A stretch of 12,860 bases of DNA from Peptococcaceae bacterium UBA2264 (GTDB taxonomy: Bacteria > Bacillota > Desulfitobacteriia > Desulfitobacteriales > Desulfitobacteriaceae), in contig DDXI01000072.1 in assembly GCA_002347475.1 (NCBI GenBank), positions 1-12,860 of the forward strand, in the 5' to 3' direction. How positions within the stretch are numbered: position 1 is the stretch's first letter; every line of letters starts with the position of its first letter. The position numbers and the translations under genes are program-made. The notes below the pieces were generated by a model. That model worked only from the letters and a program-made list of their open reading frames with translations. It was not told the origin of the DNA and did no database searches. Shown in pieces: positions 1 to 6,312 of the stretch.

Positions 1-162
1 TACAAGAAAAATCCTGAGGCATACAAAGGCCATGTAGGGGATGTCAGCGCCGTGCTGCGGGTGGCCTTGAGCGGCCGCCGCAATTCACCGGATCTCTGGG
101 AGATCCAGCAAATCATGGGCGCCCAGCGGGTGAAGGCCCGGATCCAAGCGGCGCTTCGGTAA
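1..162 (+). CDS. gltX: Glutamyl-tRNA synthetase, C-terminal end (partial)
   Basis: Only the last 53 codons and the TAA stop (160-162) are in the window; the reading frame is open from base 1. The segment LRVALSGRRNSPDLWEI followed by MGAQRVKARIQAAL matches the end of the anticodon-binding helical domain of bacterial GluRS, where family members read LRVALTGR-x-SP-x-L-x-E and then a G-x-x-R-V-x-x-R-I/L helix. The full enzyme charges tRNA-Glu (or tRNA-Gln in non-discriminating forms) in the cytosol. The catalytic Rossmann domain is outside the window, so the paralogue or discriminating type cannot be judged. A terminator follows about 40 bp after the stop. A glutaminyl-tRNA synthetase is a less likely alternative. 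Confidence 0.8.
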   Translation, partial: YKKNPEAYKGHVGDVSAVLRVALSGRRNSPDLWEIQQIMGAQRVKARIQAALR

Positions 163-204
163 ACACAAGGTCAAGCTTCCAGACTGCCATCAAAACACAA
201 AAAG

Positions 205-248
205 AAGGACGCATAGCCGGCGATGCTCGCCAGCGAATGCGTCCTTTT
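205..248. terminator. Bidirectional terminator between gltX and the patatin-like gene
   Basis: A 10-bp perfect stem (AAGGACGCAT at 205-214 with ATGCGTCCTT at 237-246) encloses an inner 5-bp GC-rich stem (219-223 with 227-231). TTTT follows on the plus strand, and a T-rich run follows on the minus strand because the left flank is A-rich. It lies between two convergent genes and probably ends both transcripts. Confidence 0.85.
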
Positions 249-274
249 CAAATACCGTTATAAAAATCATAGAA

Positions 275-1660
275 TCACCGGTAATCTTGCAGCCATAAAA
301 TGTAAAGGGCGCCAAGAACCTCGGCGGGCATCAGTGCGGCTAAGTTGGAAAGCATGGGCAAATGGACTTCCTCTGTATGCTCTCGCAGCAGGTTGACCAG
401 ATATTTGATGGTGCTGCGCCGATTCACCCGATAGGGGACGGATTTTGTGAACATCTCTTTGATCGAAGCCTTGTAGACGGCGAACTGCAGCCGCAAGGCT
501 CCGAATCCGGAGATGCCGGTGCCGGACAAAGCAGATTGCATGCCCTGAAGACCGGGAAGCTCCGAAACGCCCGGAAGATCCAGGGAGGGGACTTCCTCGT
601 ACCCTTGCAGCAGGATTTGATTGAACGCCTCCAGAGTGTAGCTGCGAAGAGGATCCAATTCGAACATTTCACCGACGTTTTCAGCCCAAGCCAAAAATAA
701 ATCTTGAAGGTCTGTTTTATTGATCAGGCGTTTTTGCAGAAAAAGCAGCAGTCGCCTTGAAGCCCGTCGGTCCTGCAGAAAGATGAAACGGGAGTTCGTG
801 ATTTCCAAGAAGGGCAGCTTCTTGCCGGCGGCCATCAATTCGTTCATGAGCGAGTGGGCGGTCTGAGCCTCAAAGGCATAGGCCTGTCCGTCATAATGAT
901 GGAAGGCTTTCAAGAGGTCCAGGTAGCCTAATTGGGCATTGCGCTTGAACTGTTCTCCGTCAAAAAAGAAGGATGGCCCCAAATCCCAGTGGCTGCGGAT
1001 CAAGGTGAGTGCCGGTGCAGCCTTTAGTTGTTTTTTATGGACGATGCCAAAGGCATCCAAATCAACGGCTATGACTTTTTCAGCCCCTTTCGACAGGGCC
1101 AGTTGGACCGGCAGGTTATCATAATAGCAGCCGTCCACATAGCGTTGTCCGTCGATCACATAAGGCTTGAAGGCTGGGCCCACTGCGCAGCTGGCGAAGA
1201 TATAGTCCAGCAGACGTCCTTCCGGGATATCTTCACTAAAATACTCGCAGGCTTTTCTTTCGTCAACATTCACGGTCACTAAGCCGAAATCCATGGGGGA
1301 ATGTCGGATCTTTTCTTCATCAAGATAATGCTTCAAACCGCCGAAGAGCAGCCGGACATCCGAGCCACCCTCGGTAAGGATGCTTTTGGATAATTTGAGG
1401 TAGGTGCTTCGGATCCGGCGGGGTTTGGGTTCCTCAGGGTGGTCGCCGATATTAAATAATTTATTGAGCTCTAAAGTACGCCAAAATTCCTGGGCGCTTT
1501 CATAATCATCCTGAACGATCAGGGCGCCGTTGATCGCCCCGATGGAGGTGCCGGTCACAATATGGATCGGAATGCCCAACTGACGCAAACCCCGCCAAAC
1601 GCCGAGTTCATAGGCGCCACGCGCAGCCCCACCAGCCAATACCAATGCTGTTTTTACCAT
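275..1660 (-). CDS. Patatin-like phospholipase/acylhydrolase
   Basis: A 461-residue protein with a patatin fold at the N-terminus. The oxyanion-hole loop GGAARG is at residues 10-15, the nucleophile elbow GTSIG at 37-41 (catalytic Ser39), and the Asp of the Ser-Asp dyad lies in YVDGCYYDN (Asp176). Patatins hydrolyse acyl esters of lipids; the substrate here is unknown. Residues from about 200 onward form a long C-terminal region with no recognised motif, ending in a hydrophobic stretch that could associate with membrane. The start chosen is the ATG at 1660, which has GAGGAG 6 nt upstream; an in-frame ATG 12 codons earlier has no ribosome binding site. It lies 55 nt behind tyrS on the same strand with no terminator between, so the two are probably co-transcribed. 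There is no signal peptide, so it is probably cytosolic. Confidence 0.9.
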   Translation of the reverse strand: MVKTALVLAGGAARGAYELGVWRGLRQLGIPIHIVTGTSIGAINGALIVQDDYESAQEFWRTLELNKLFNIGDHPEEPKPRRIRSTYLKLSKSILTEGGSDVRLLFGGLKHYLDEEKIRHSPMDFGLVTVNVDERKACEYFSEDIPEGRLLDYIFASCAVGPAFKPYVIDGQRYVDGCYYDNLPVQLALSKGAEKVIAVDLDAFGIVHKKQLKAAPALTLIRSHWDLGPSFFFDGEQFKRNAQLGYLDLLKAFHHYDGQAYAFEAQTAHSLMNELMAAGKKLPFLEITNSRFIFLQDRRASRRLLLFLQKRLINKTDLQDLFLAWAENVGEMFELDPLRSYTLEAFNQILLQGYEEVPSLDLPGVSELPGLQGMQSALSGTGISGFGALRLQFAVYKASIKEMFTKSVPYRVNRRSTIKYLVNLLREHTEEVHLPMLSNLAALMPAEVLGALYILWLQDYR

Positions 1661-1715
1661 AATCGTCTCCTCGTTCCGCGATCTAAGCCGTTCCATGAGG
1701 CAAGGATGGAGGGTC

Positions 1716-2948
1716 TTACTGAGCTTGGATCTTATGGTAAGTTTTTTTGCCCTTTTTAAGGATCAAGCTGCCATTTTTCAGTTCTTTGGATGAAACGATT
1801 TGATCGAAGCTTTGGATGGGCTCATCCCACAGGGTGACGCCGTTTTGCTGGATCAGCCGGCGGGCTTCGCCCTTGCTGGCACACAAGCCAGTTTCAACCA
1901 GTAGGGTGGCCGCGTCGATGCCGGAATCCAGACGGCTTGTTTCGATCATGGTCGTGGGCATATTTTCGCTGATGCCTGCTCCGGCAAAGACAGCGCGAGC
2001 TGCCTCCTGGGCTTTGACGGCTTCAGCTTCGCCATGGACCAGCTTGGTGACCTCAAAGGCAAGGACTTCCTTGGCCTCATTGATGGCCTGGTCTCTGAGA
2101 GCGCCTAGGCGGCGGACCTCATCCATAGGCAGGAAGGTAAGCAGAGCCAGACAATTCTCTACGTCGGGATCATCAATATTTCTCCAATATTGGTAGAAGT
2201 CGTAGGGAGAGGTTTTGGCAGGATCCAGCCAGACAGCGCCGGATTGGGTTTTGCCCATTTTTTTGCCTTCGCTGGTGACCAATAGTTTGAAGGTCATGCC
2301 GTAGGAGGATGCGCCATCGGCACGGCGGATGAGATCCACGCCATTAATGATGTTAGACCATTGGTCGTTGCCGCCGAATTGGAGTTTGCAATTGTAGCGG
2401 CGGTAAAGCTCCAGGAAGTCGTAGGACTGCATGAGCATATAGTTGAATTCCAAGAAAGAAAGGCCGCTGTCGGTGGACATCCGGCTTTTGAAGCACTCGG
2501 CGGTCAGCATACGATTCACGGAGAAGTGGCGTCCCACATTCCGGAGGAAATCAATATAGTTTAGTTGCAGCAGCCAGTCCGCATTGTTGACCATCAGGGC
2601 TTTGCCCTCGCCAAAATCGATAAAGCGGGAAAGCTGTTTTTTGAAAGAAGCCGCATTATGGTCGATCTGTTCCAGGGTCAGCATCTGACGCATGTCGGAA
2701 CGTCCGGAGGGATCGCCCACCATGGCGGTGCCGCCGCCGATGATGGCAATGGGACGATGGCCCGACCGCTGCATATGCATCATGACCATGACCTGCAGAA
2801 AATGACCGACGTGAAGGCTGTCTGCTGTTGGATCAAAGCCAATATAAAAGGTCACGGACTCCTTTCCCAGTAAATCACGAATTTCGTCTTCGTGGGTTGC
2901 TTGCTCTAAGTAGCCCCTTTCCTTTAATACATCTAAAACATTTTCCAA
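1716..2948 (-). CDS. tyrS: Tyrosyl-tRNA synthetase (TyrRS)
   Basis: Class I aminoacyl-tRNA synthetase that attaches tyrosine to tRNA-Tyr. With the chosen start it has 410 residues, the usual length for the family. The HIGH-type motif HVGH is at 46-49 after GFDPTADSL, the tyrosine-pocket block with GGNDQWSNI is mid-protein, the KMSKS loop appears as KMGKT at 230-234, and an S4-type RNA-binding domain ends the protein (ASKGEARRLIQQNGV). Start choice: the open frame reaches a GTG at 2957, but that GTG overlaps the AGGAG ribosome site (2957-2961). The TTG at 2948 sits 8 nt from the site and gives MENVLDVLKERGY, which matches family N-termini; a TTG at 2951 is also possible. Its promoter is at 3012-3040. 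The leader is only about 57 nt, too short for the T-box that often controls tyrS in Firmicutes. Confidence 0.95.
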   Translation of the reverse strand: MENVLDVLKERGYLEQATHEDEIRDLLGKESVTFYIGFDPTADSLHVGHFLQVMVMMHMQRSGHRPIAIIGGGTAMVGDPSGRSDMRQMLTLEQIDHNAASFKKQLSRFIDFGEGKALMVNNADWLLQLNYIDFLRNVGRHFSVNRMLTAECFKSRMSTDSGLSFLEFNYMLMQSYDFLELYRRYNCKLQFGGNDQWSNIINGVDLIRRADGASSYGMTFKLLVTSEGKKMGKTQSGAVWLDPAKTSPYDFYQYWRNIDDPDVENCLALLTFLPMDEVRRLGALRDQAINEAKEVLAFEVTKLVHGEAEAVKAQEAARAVFAGAGISENMPTTMIETSRLDSGIDAATLLVETGLCASKGEARRLIQQNGVTLWDEPIQSFDQIVSSKELKNGSLILKKGKKTYHKIQAQ

Positions 2949-3011
2949 CAAACTCACTCCTAATTTTATATTCGCAGGTCCTGCTTTTACAGGGCAGGCT
3001 TACAAGAAAAT

Positions 3012-3040
3012 ATTATAGCTTATTATGTTGACACTTGCAA
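3012..3040 (-). promoter_or_regulatory. Sigma-A promoter of tyrS
   Basis: On the minus strand, a -35 box TTGCAA (3040-3035), a 17-nt spacer and a perfect -10 box TATAAT (3017-3012). Transcription would start near 3005, leaving a short leader to tyrS. It is interleaved with the rightward promoter at 3028-3057. Confidence 0.8.
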
Positions 3041-3057
3041 AGAAAAACAATTACAAT
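3028..3057 (+). promoter_or_regulatory. Rightward sigma-A promoter for the DivIVA-like gene pair
   Basis: A consensus -35 box TTGACA (3028-3033), an 18-nt spacer and a -10 box TACAAT (3052-3057). The predicted start is near 3064, with a leader of about 88 nt before the TTG start at 3152. The leader contains a 7-bp inverted repeat (ACTGAAA near 3080, TTTCAGT near 3121) that could fold, but no regulatory RNA class is recognised. Each of the two divergent promoters has its -35 box inside the other's spacer. Confidence 0.7.
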
Positions 3058-3151
3058 AACAATAGCATAAAAGTCTGACTGAAAAAGCCTGGATATTCGG
3101 ACTGTGTGACGCGTTTTTTATTTCAGTACACTGAGAAATGGAGGGCTTTCT

Positions 3152-3571
3152 TTGGGTTTTGCAAGAGCCATGATCGGCTATTCGGAAGCAGAAGTTGAAT
3201 CCTATATGGAACGGCTAAAATCCATGCAAGGTGCCGGAAGATTAAGCCTGGAATGCAATGTGGAAGCGTTGCAGGAGGAGATCCGCCGGCTGGAAGAACA
3301 AGCAGCACCGCTGAGGCTTGCGGAAACGGCCCAGCGGCAGAAGCTGGAAGAGATCCGGAAGCGGATTTCCGATATGTATTGCAGCTCTGTTTTAACGAGC
3401 CTCGAAACGGAACAGCGTTTCAGCCAGGAGGAAGCCATAAAATTGGAAATGCTGCAAAAACGTAATCAGGAACTGGAGCGGGTCCGGGAAACCATGGACC
3501 AGCTGTGCGCTTCCATTGAGAAATTAACACAGGGATTTTACGGGGTCATGGAGGGTAAAAATAATGTCTGA
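3152..3571 (+). CDS. Small coiled-coil protein with DivIVA-like N-terminus
   Basis: A 139-residue protein. Residues 3-22 (FARAMIGYSEAEVESYMERL) resemble the DivIVA/GpsB opening pattern, an aromatic residue followed by a G-Y/F-x-x-x-x-V-x-x-F/Y-L/M turn-helix. The rest is strongly helical and charged (EALQEEIRRLEEQ, RNQELERVRETMDQL), typical of a coiled coil. There is no membrane segment. The start is TTG at 3152, supported by GGAGGG at 3140-3145 with a 6-nt spacer; the first internal ATG would cut into the conserved block. Its stop overlaps the next gene by 8 bp, so the pair is translationally coupled. A structural or cell-pole/division role would fit DivIVA relatives, but the similarity is short and the function is inferred only. 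Confidence 0.7.
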   Translation: MGFARAMIGYSEAEVESYMERLKSMQGAGRLSLECNVEALQEEIRRLEEQAAPLRLAETAQRQKLEEIRKRISDMYCSSVLTSLETEQRFSQEEAIKLEMLQKRNQELERVRETMDQLCASIEKLTQGFYGVMEGKNNV

Positions 3572-4292
3572 TGCATCCCGATTCAAGACGGTTTTTAGAG
3601 GCCTTGATCCAGAGCAGGTGAACAAAGCACTGGATCGGCTGGAATCTGAATACGAACAAACAAAACAAGCCTTGCAGCAGCAGGTCCGTCAGTTGACCGA
3701 GCTGCGAAACCAGCTCCAAAAAGAGATCAGCACCCTGGAGCAGGTTTTGACGATCCCTGAAATGGCACCGCGGTTCTTGGAACTGGCTGAGGCAAGAATC
3801 ATCCGTACAGAAGCCTTTTTTAAGGGCGCCGCCGACAAAGACAAAGAAAACATCTCCAGGGAATATCATACACGCAGTATTGCCAACGACATCAAGCAGC
3901 AGCAAATCGAAGAAAGCATCCGGCAATGCAGGGAACAATTCCAGGGGATGATGAATGGGCTGAACAGCATGATCCGGAATGCCGCTCAAAAAACACCTCA
4001 AGTTTGCAGACCCAATCTGGTGGTTGTGGAACCCAGGAAAGAAATGGAACCGGATGCGGCTGCCGAGTCGGCACAGCCACTTTCCTTGGACGATCTGAGC
4101 CCCCAAGCACTGCGGTATCAATATGCCTGCGGCCAGCTGGCCGGCAGGGATTTGTTTCTGGATGACGGAACCTTGCTGATTCGGGAGGGTGAACGCGTGC
4201 GTCTGGACACCGTCCAGGCTGCGGACCAGGCCGGTAAATTGAACGAAATGGTCCGATATCTTAAGTCAGCGGACATTCGAGAGCTAAGCTAG
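3564..4292 (+). CDS. DivIVA-like coiled-coil protein with C-terminal PRC-barrel-associated-like module
   Basis: A 242-residue protein. The N-terminus FKTVFRGLDPEQVNKALDRL (7-26) is a good match to the DivIVA pattern F-x-x-x-x-R-G-Y-D-P-x-x-V-x-x-x-L-x-x-L. Long coiled-coil segments follow (about 27-60 and 115-140). The last 70 residues (about 172-242) form a separate module, with GRDLFLDDGTLLIREGERV and then AADQAGKLNEMV. This recalls the short module seen in PRC-barrel-type proteins, in which a Gly-Arg-Asp turn and DDGT precede a helix. That match is from memory and tentative. The ATG at 3564 has GGAGG 8 nt upstream (3551-3555) and overlaps the stop of the preceding DivIVA-like gene, so both proteins are probably made together and may form mixed filaments. 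A terminator follows at 4348. Confidence 0.75.
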   Translation: MSDASRFKTVFRGLDPEQVNKALDRLESEYEQTKQALQQQVRQLTELRNQLQKEISTLEQVLTIPEMAPRFLELAEARIIRTEAFFKGAADKDKENISREYHTRSIANDIKQQQIEESIRQCREQFQGMMNGLNSMIRNAAQKTPQVCRPNLVVVEPRKEMEPDAAAESAQPLSLDDLSPQALRYQYACGQLAGRDLFLDDGTLLIREGERVRLDTVQAADQAGKLNEMVRYLKSADIRELS

Positions 4293-4347
4293 AGTTCTTG
4301 GGGAAAGGGCTTGGGCCGGCAACAAAAAAAGGCATTTAAAAAAACAT

Positions 4348-4375
4348 AACGCATCCTAATTTGGATGCGTTTTTT
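4348..4375. terminator. Terminator shared by the DivIVA-like pair and the tRNA-His-like gene
   Basis: A 9-bp perfect stem (AACGCATCC at 4348-4356, GGATGCGTT at 4363-4371) with a 6-nt loop. T5 (4371-4375) follows on the plus strand, and a T-rich run follows on the minus strand. It lies between two convergent units. Confidence 0.85.
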
Positions 4376-4376
4376 A

Positions 4377-4448
4377 GAAGAAAGGCAGGAATCGAACCTG
4401 CGTAATCAGGTGCCACGTACCTGAGTGCAACCCCTACACCACAATCTC
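4377..4448 (-). tRNA. tRNA-His(GTG)-like gene with atypical features
   Basis: Read on the minus strand, a 72-nt cloverleaf fits. The D-stem is GTGT/GCAC with GG in the loop, and there is a 5-bp anticodon stem CAGGT/ACCTG. The seven-base loop ACGTGGC gives anticodon GTG. The variable loop is ATTAC, and the T-arm is GCAGG-TTCGATT-CCTGC. The base before position 1 is G (4449) and the discriminator is C73 (4377), the G-1:C73 identity pair of tRNA-His. Oddities: position 33 is C instead of the near-universal U, the acceptor stem has two adjacent U-U mismatches (5-68 and 6-67), and no CCA is encoded. It has its own consensus promoter and terminator, so it is probably transcribed. It may be a functional but divergent tRNA-His, a specialised tRNA-like RNA, or a decaying copy. 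Confidence 0.65.
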
Positions 4449-4463
4449 CCATATGTTTTTTAT

Positions 4464-4492
4464 ATTATAGCAAGAATTATTTTGTTTTGCAA
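4464..4492 (-). promoter_or_regulatory. Sigma-A promoter of the tRNA-His-like gene
   Basis: On the minus strand, a -35 box TTGCAA (4492-4487), a 17-nt spacer and a perfect TATAAT (4469-4464). The -10 box ends 14 nt before the base preceding tRNA position 1. It has the same -35 hexamer and spacing as the tyrS promoter. Confidence 0.8.
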
Positions 4493-4561
4493 ATGCTTCA
4501 TAACCGGAAGAAAACACCTTTGAGCCGCCATTGGGAAATCATTCAAAAATCAGTTTTTCCC

Positions 4562-4589
4562 TTGACAACGCCCTTGGATTTGGTATAAT
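4562..4589 (+). promoter_or_regulatory. Consensus promoter of the disrupted tRNA-Val gene
   Basis: A perfect TTGACA (4562-4567), a 16-nt spacer and a perfect TATAAT (4584-4589). Its natural target is the tRNA-Val whose first base is 4607. In the present arrangement it reads through the 5' fragment into the complete tRNA-Val at 4711 and its terminator. Confidence 0.85.
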
Positions 4590-4606
4590 AACACTTGTCT
4601 GATTTA

Positions 4607-4629
4607 GGGCGGTTAGCTCAGCTGGTTAG
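4607..4629 (+). pseudogene. 5' fragment of interrupted tRNA-Val(GAC)
   Basis: The acceptor strand GGGCGGT, TA, D-stem GCTC and D-loop AGCTGGTTAG of a tRNA, ending abruptly at 4629. The sequence after this (CCCCAAAAGGG) is not tRNA. The missing remainder, starting with the shared TAG, is at 8997-9053. When joined, the D-stem (GCTC/GAGT) and the 7-bp acceptor stem (GGGCGGT/ACCGCCC) both pair. It has the promoter at 4562 but cannot itself make a tRNA. Confidence 0.85.
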
Positions 4630-4710
4630 CCCCAAAAGGGTCAGCCGGGTTGAGATGGTATTTGTTAGTCAGAACAAAAAGATTCCTTATAGATAACTGA
4701 TTTTATATGC

Positions 4711-4785
4711 GGGCGGTTAACTCAGTGGTAGAGTGCTACCTTGACATGGTAGAAGTCGTGGGTTCAAATCCCTCACCGCCCACCA
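4711..4785 (+). tRNA. tRNA-Val(GAC), intact replacement copy
   Basis: A complete cloverleaf: acceptor GGGCGGT/ACCGCCC, D-stem ACTC/GAGT, anticodon stem CTACC/GGTAG with loop TTGACAT (anticodon GAC, valine), variable loop AAGTC, T-loop TTCAAAT, discriminator A and an encoded CCA. The T-stem GTGGG/CCCTC has one U-U mismatch (50-64). It lies 81 nt downstream of the broken 5' fragment and has no convincing promoter of its own, so it probably depends on the promoter at 4562. Several stem positions differ from the split gene, so it is a related but separate copy and not a simple duplication. Confidence 0.95.
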
Positions 4786-4797
4786 TTTAAGATGATT

Positions 4798-4822
4798 AAG
4801 ACTTCGTAAGAAGTCTTTTTTT
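4798..4822 (+). terminator. Terminator after tRNA-Val
   Basis: An 8-bp perfect stem AAGACTTC/GAAGTCTT with GTAA loop, followed by a T run. It is nearly the same hairpin as those at 9065 and 11644. Confidence 0.9.
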
Positions 4823-4915
4823 ATACTAATTTTAAATTATCAAGCATGCATTAGGAATTAAGCTTATGATAATGTACCATATGAGCGGATAAAGGACTTA
4901 ATGATCAGCCACAAA

Positions 4916-4931
4916 GATAGTGTCAAATTTA
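4916..4931. repeat. Possible terminal repeat of the IS256-type relic
   Basis: The sequence GATAGTGTCAAATTTA lies about 30 bp beyond the transposase stop, where an IS256-family end is expected, and starts with a GTGTC block as many IS256-family termini do. No matching inverted copy was found on the other side of the relic, so the opposite end seems lost. Tentative. Confidence 0.35.
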
Positions 4932-4962
4932 GTTCGCAAAAGTCATCGGTTCCTCAATCAGG

Positions 4963-5343
4963 TTACATTGCTTTCGCTCTCCCCTGCTGGATATCTTGAA
5001 AGACTTTTGCATTGATGTATGACCGGCCAGATGACCAGTCTTCACTGTATTCTATAAGATAACTGGTTACTAGCCGGACATAGGAATCGATGCTTGGGAA
5101 AATGCCTACAACGCCTGTTCTTCTGCGGACTCCCCGGTTCAATCGCTCCAAAATACTGGTGGAAGCGAACTTTCGGGAATCGATTTGCGGAAAACTGTAG
5201 AATGGCAGTGAATCTTCAAGCCCCTCTTCCAATACCTTGATCGCATTCAGGTATTTGGTTTCGTAATCATCCATCAGGGAAACCGCGTACTATCTGGCAC
5301 TGTCATCATAAGTCTGCGACCAAATTTGCTTGAGCTTCGGTAC
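4963..5343 (-). pseudogene. IS256 (Mutator) family transposase, C-terminal relic
   Basis: The minus-strand frame from 5274 reads 103 residues. These include LEEGLEDSLPFYSFP, then SILERLNRGVRRRTGVVGIF, then LVTSYLIEYSEDW. This is the signature C-terminal block of IS256-family transposases (LErLNrEIRRRTrVVGiFP). The same frame continues upstream through an in-frame TAG (5290-5292) with recognisable sequence, VPKLKQIWSQTYDDSAR, to about 5343. The DDE catalytic core, normally about 250 residues further upstream, is missing. The gene is both truncated and interrupted, hence inactive. It lies inside the tRNA-Val island and may mark how the island was assembled, but it cannot move it now. Confidence 0.85.
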
Positions 5344-5904
5344 AAAGCATTCAGGGGTCTTACAAACATCAACCGAGCAAGAGATATTTATACTCACGTA
5401 AAGATACTTAAGAAAGGCTAGCGGCAGATATGTTAAATGCTTATGCCCAAAACTGTCCTAGACATCCACGAGAGCGTTGATATTATTGTTTTTCTAAAAG
5501 TTTCGATTCCTTTAACTCTTGCCATGTATATCACGGTCTTGCGGATTTCACAAGGCCTTTCTTTTTTATAGAACAGATAGGACAGATTTGTGTTGCTTCG
5601 GTGGAAGAAACTATCTAGTTACGTTTATTCATGGGAAACCCTGATATCGAAAATACAAGTTATCCATATTAATAGCACAAACTCACTGCATTAAAACATA
5701 GTACCTTTCGTGACTTTTTGCTAATAATACTATAAAATATTGAAATAAGAAGAGTGCATGATCCTTTTTTCGGTGTTTGTTGCTTTGAATTTTAATGTGA
5801 TTAATATAACCTTTGTCCTTTGTTTTGAGGTTATTACCTGACAATGGCTCTCGGAGAGTTAGCTATATTGCATTAGCGTAAGTATAAGAAATGGAGAACC
5901 TGAT
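5344..5904. other. Long AT-rich stretch without a recognisable gene
   Basis: No open frame with a credible start and ribosome site was found on either strand. On the minus strand near 5540-5610 there is a short frame with CPICSIKKKGLVKSARP followed by a stop, which looks like part of a degraded zinc-ribbon protein; this is too short to assign. Near 5828-5870 there is a short CTC-GGA-GAG dyad. No clear promoter for the zinc-ribbon gene at 5905 was found. The stretch is best read as decayed insertion DNA. Confidence 0.5.
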
Positions 5905-6087
5905 ATGGGAGCTTATGGATCGCCAGAAAAATTGGATTTTATAAGAGAAGAGCCTAAGATAATTAAATGTAAAAAATGCAAAATGGAATACCGAGATGAC
6001 TTCCTCACCTGTCCAAACTGCGGAACATTTCAACAAGATAAAATTCATTCCATTACTATTCTCAATAAAAGTGCAACGCCTTTTTGA
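5905..6087 (+). CDS. Small zinc-ribbon protein
   Basis: A 60-residue protein with two CxxC pairs, Cys22/Cys25 (CKKC) and Cys36/Cys39 (CPNC), spaced like a rubredoxin/zinc-ribbon knuckle. The start is ATG at 5905 with GGAG at 5893-5896 (8-nt spacer). The C-terminal 20 residues are not distinctive. It stands alone, about 225 bp upstream of the methyltransferase and on the same strand, with that gene's promoter in between. It could be a small DNA- or RNA-binding protein or the remnant of a larger zinc-ribbon protein. The function is unknown, and it does not look like a classical helix-turn-helix controller of the restriction system. Confidence 0.5.
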   Translation: MGAYGSPEKLDFIREEPKIIKCKKCKMEYRDDFLTCPNCGTFQQDKIHSITILNKSATPF

Positions 6088-6210
6088 GAAGGCTGAAACT
6101 TTTTAAAGTAATGGTTTTATTATTGACATACAATTTGATAAATAAGGGCATGTATTGTGGTGAGTGAGTGTTTTGAATCTTCTTGTTAATAAATATTAAA
6201 GCGGTATTAA

Positions 6211-6239
6211 TTGTAGTAACAAATTCGATAAGGTATAAT
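6211..6239 (+). promoter_or_regulatory. Promoter of the restriction-modification-vsr operon
   Basis: -35 TTGTAG (6211-6216), a 17-nt spacer and a perfect TATAAT (6234-6239). The predicted start is near 6246, giving a leader of about 67 nt before the GTG start at 6313. No C-box-like repeat for a controller protein is seen. Confidence 0.65.
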
Positions 6240-6312
6240 CATAACATGTTGATTTAATTAAATGTTATTTTATTATTGTGTCTTCGGATGACCTAAAAAA
6301 GGAGGAAATTAC

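Noticed and set aside
3546..4121. 191-residue minus-strand open frame
   Set aside because: It is a shadow of the DivIVA-like gene on the opposite strand, with no ribosome site and Cys/Phe-rich low-quality sequence.
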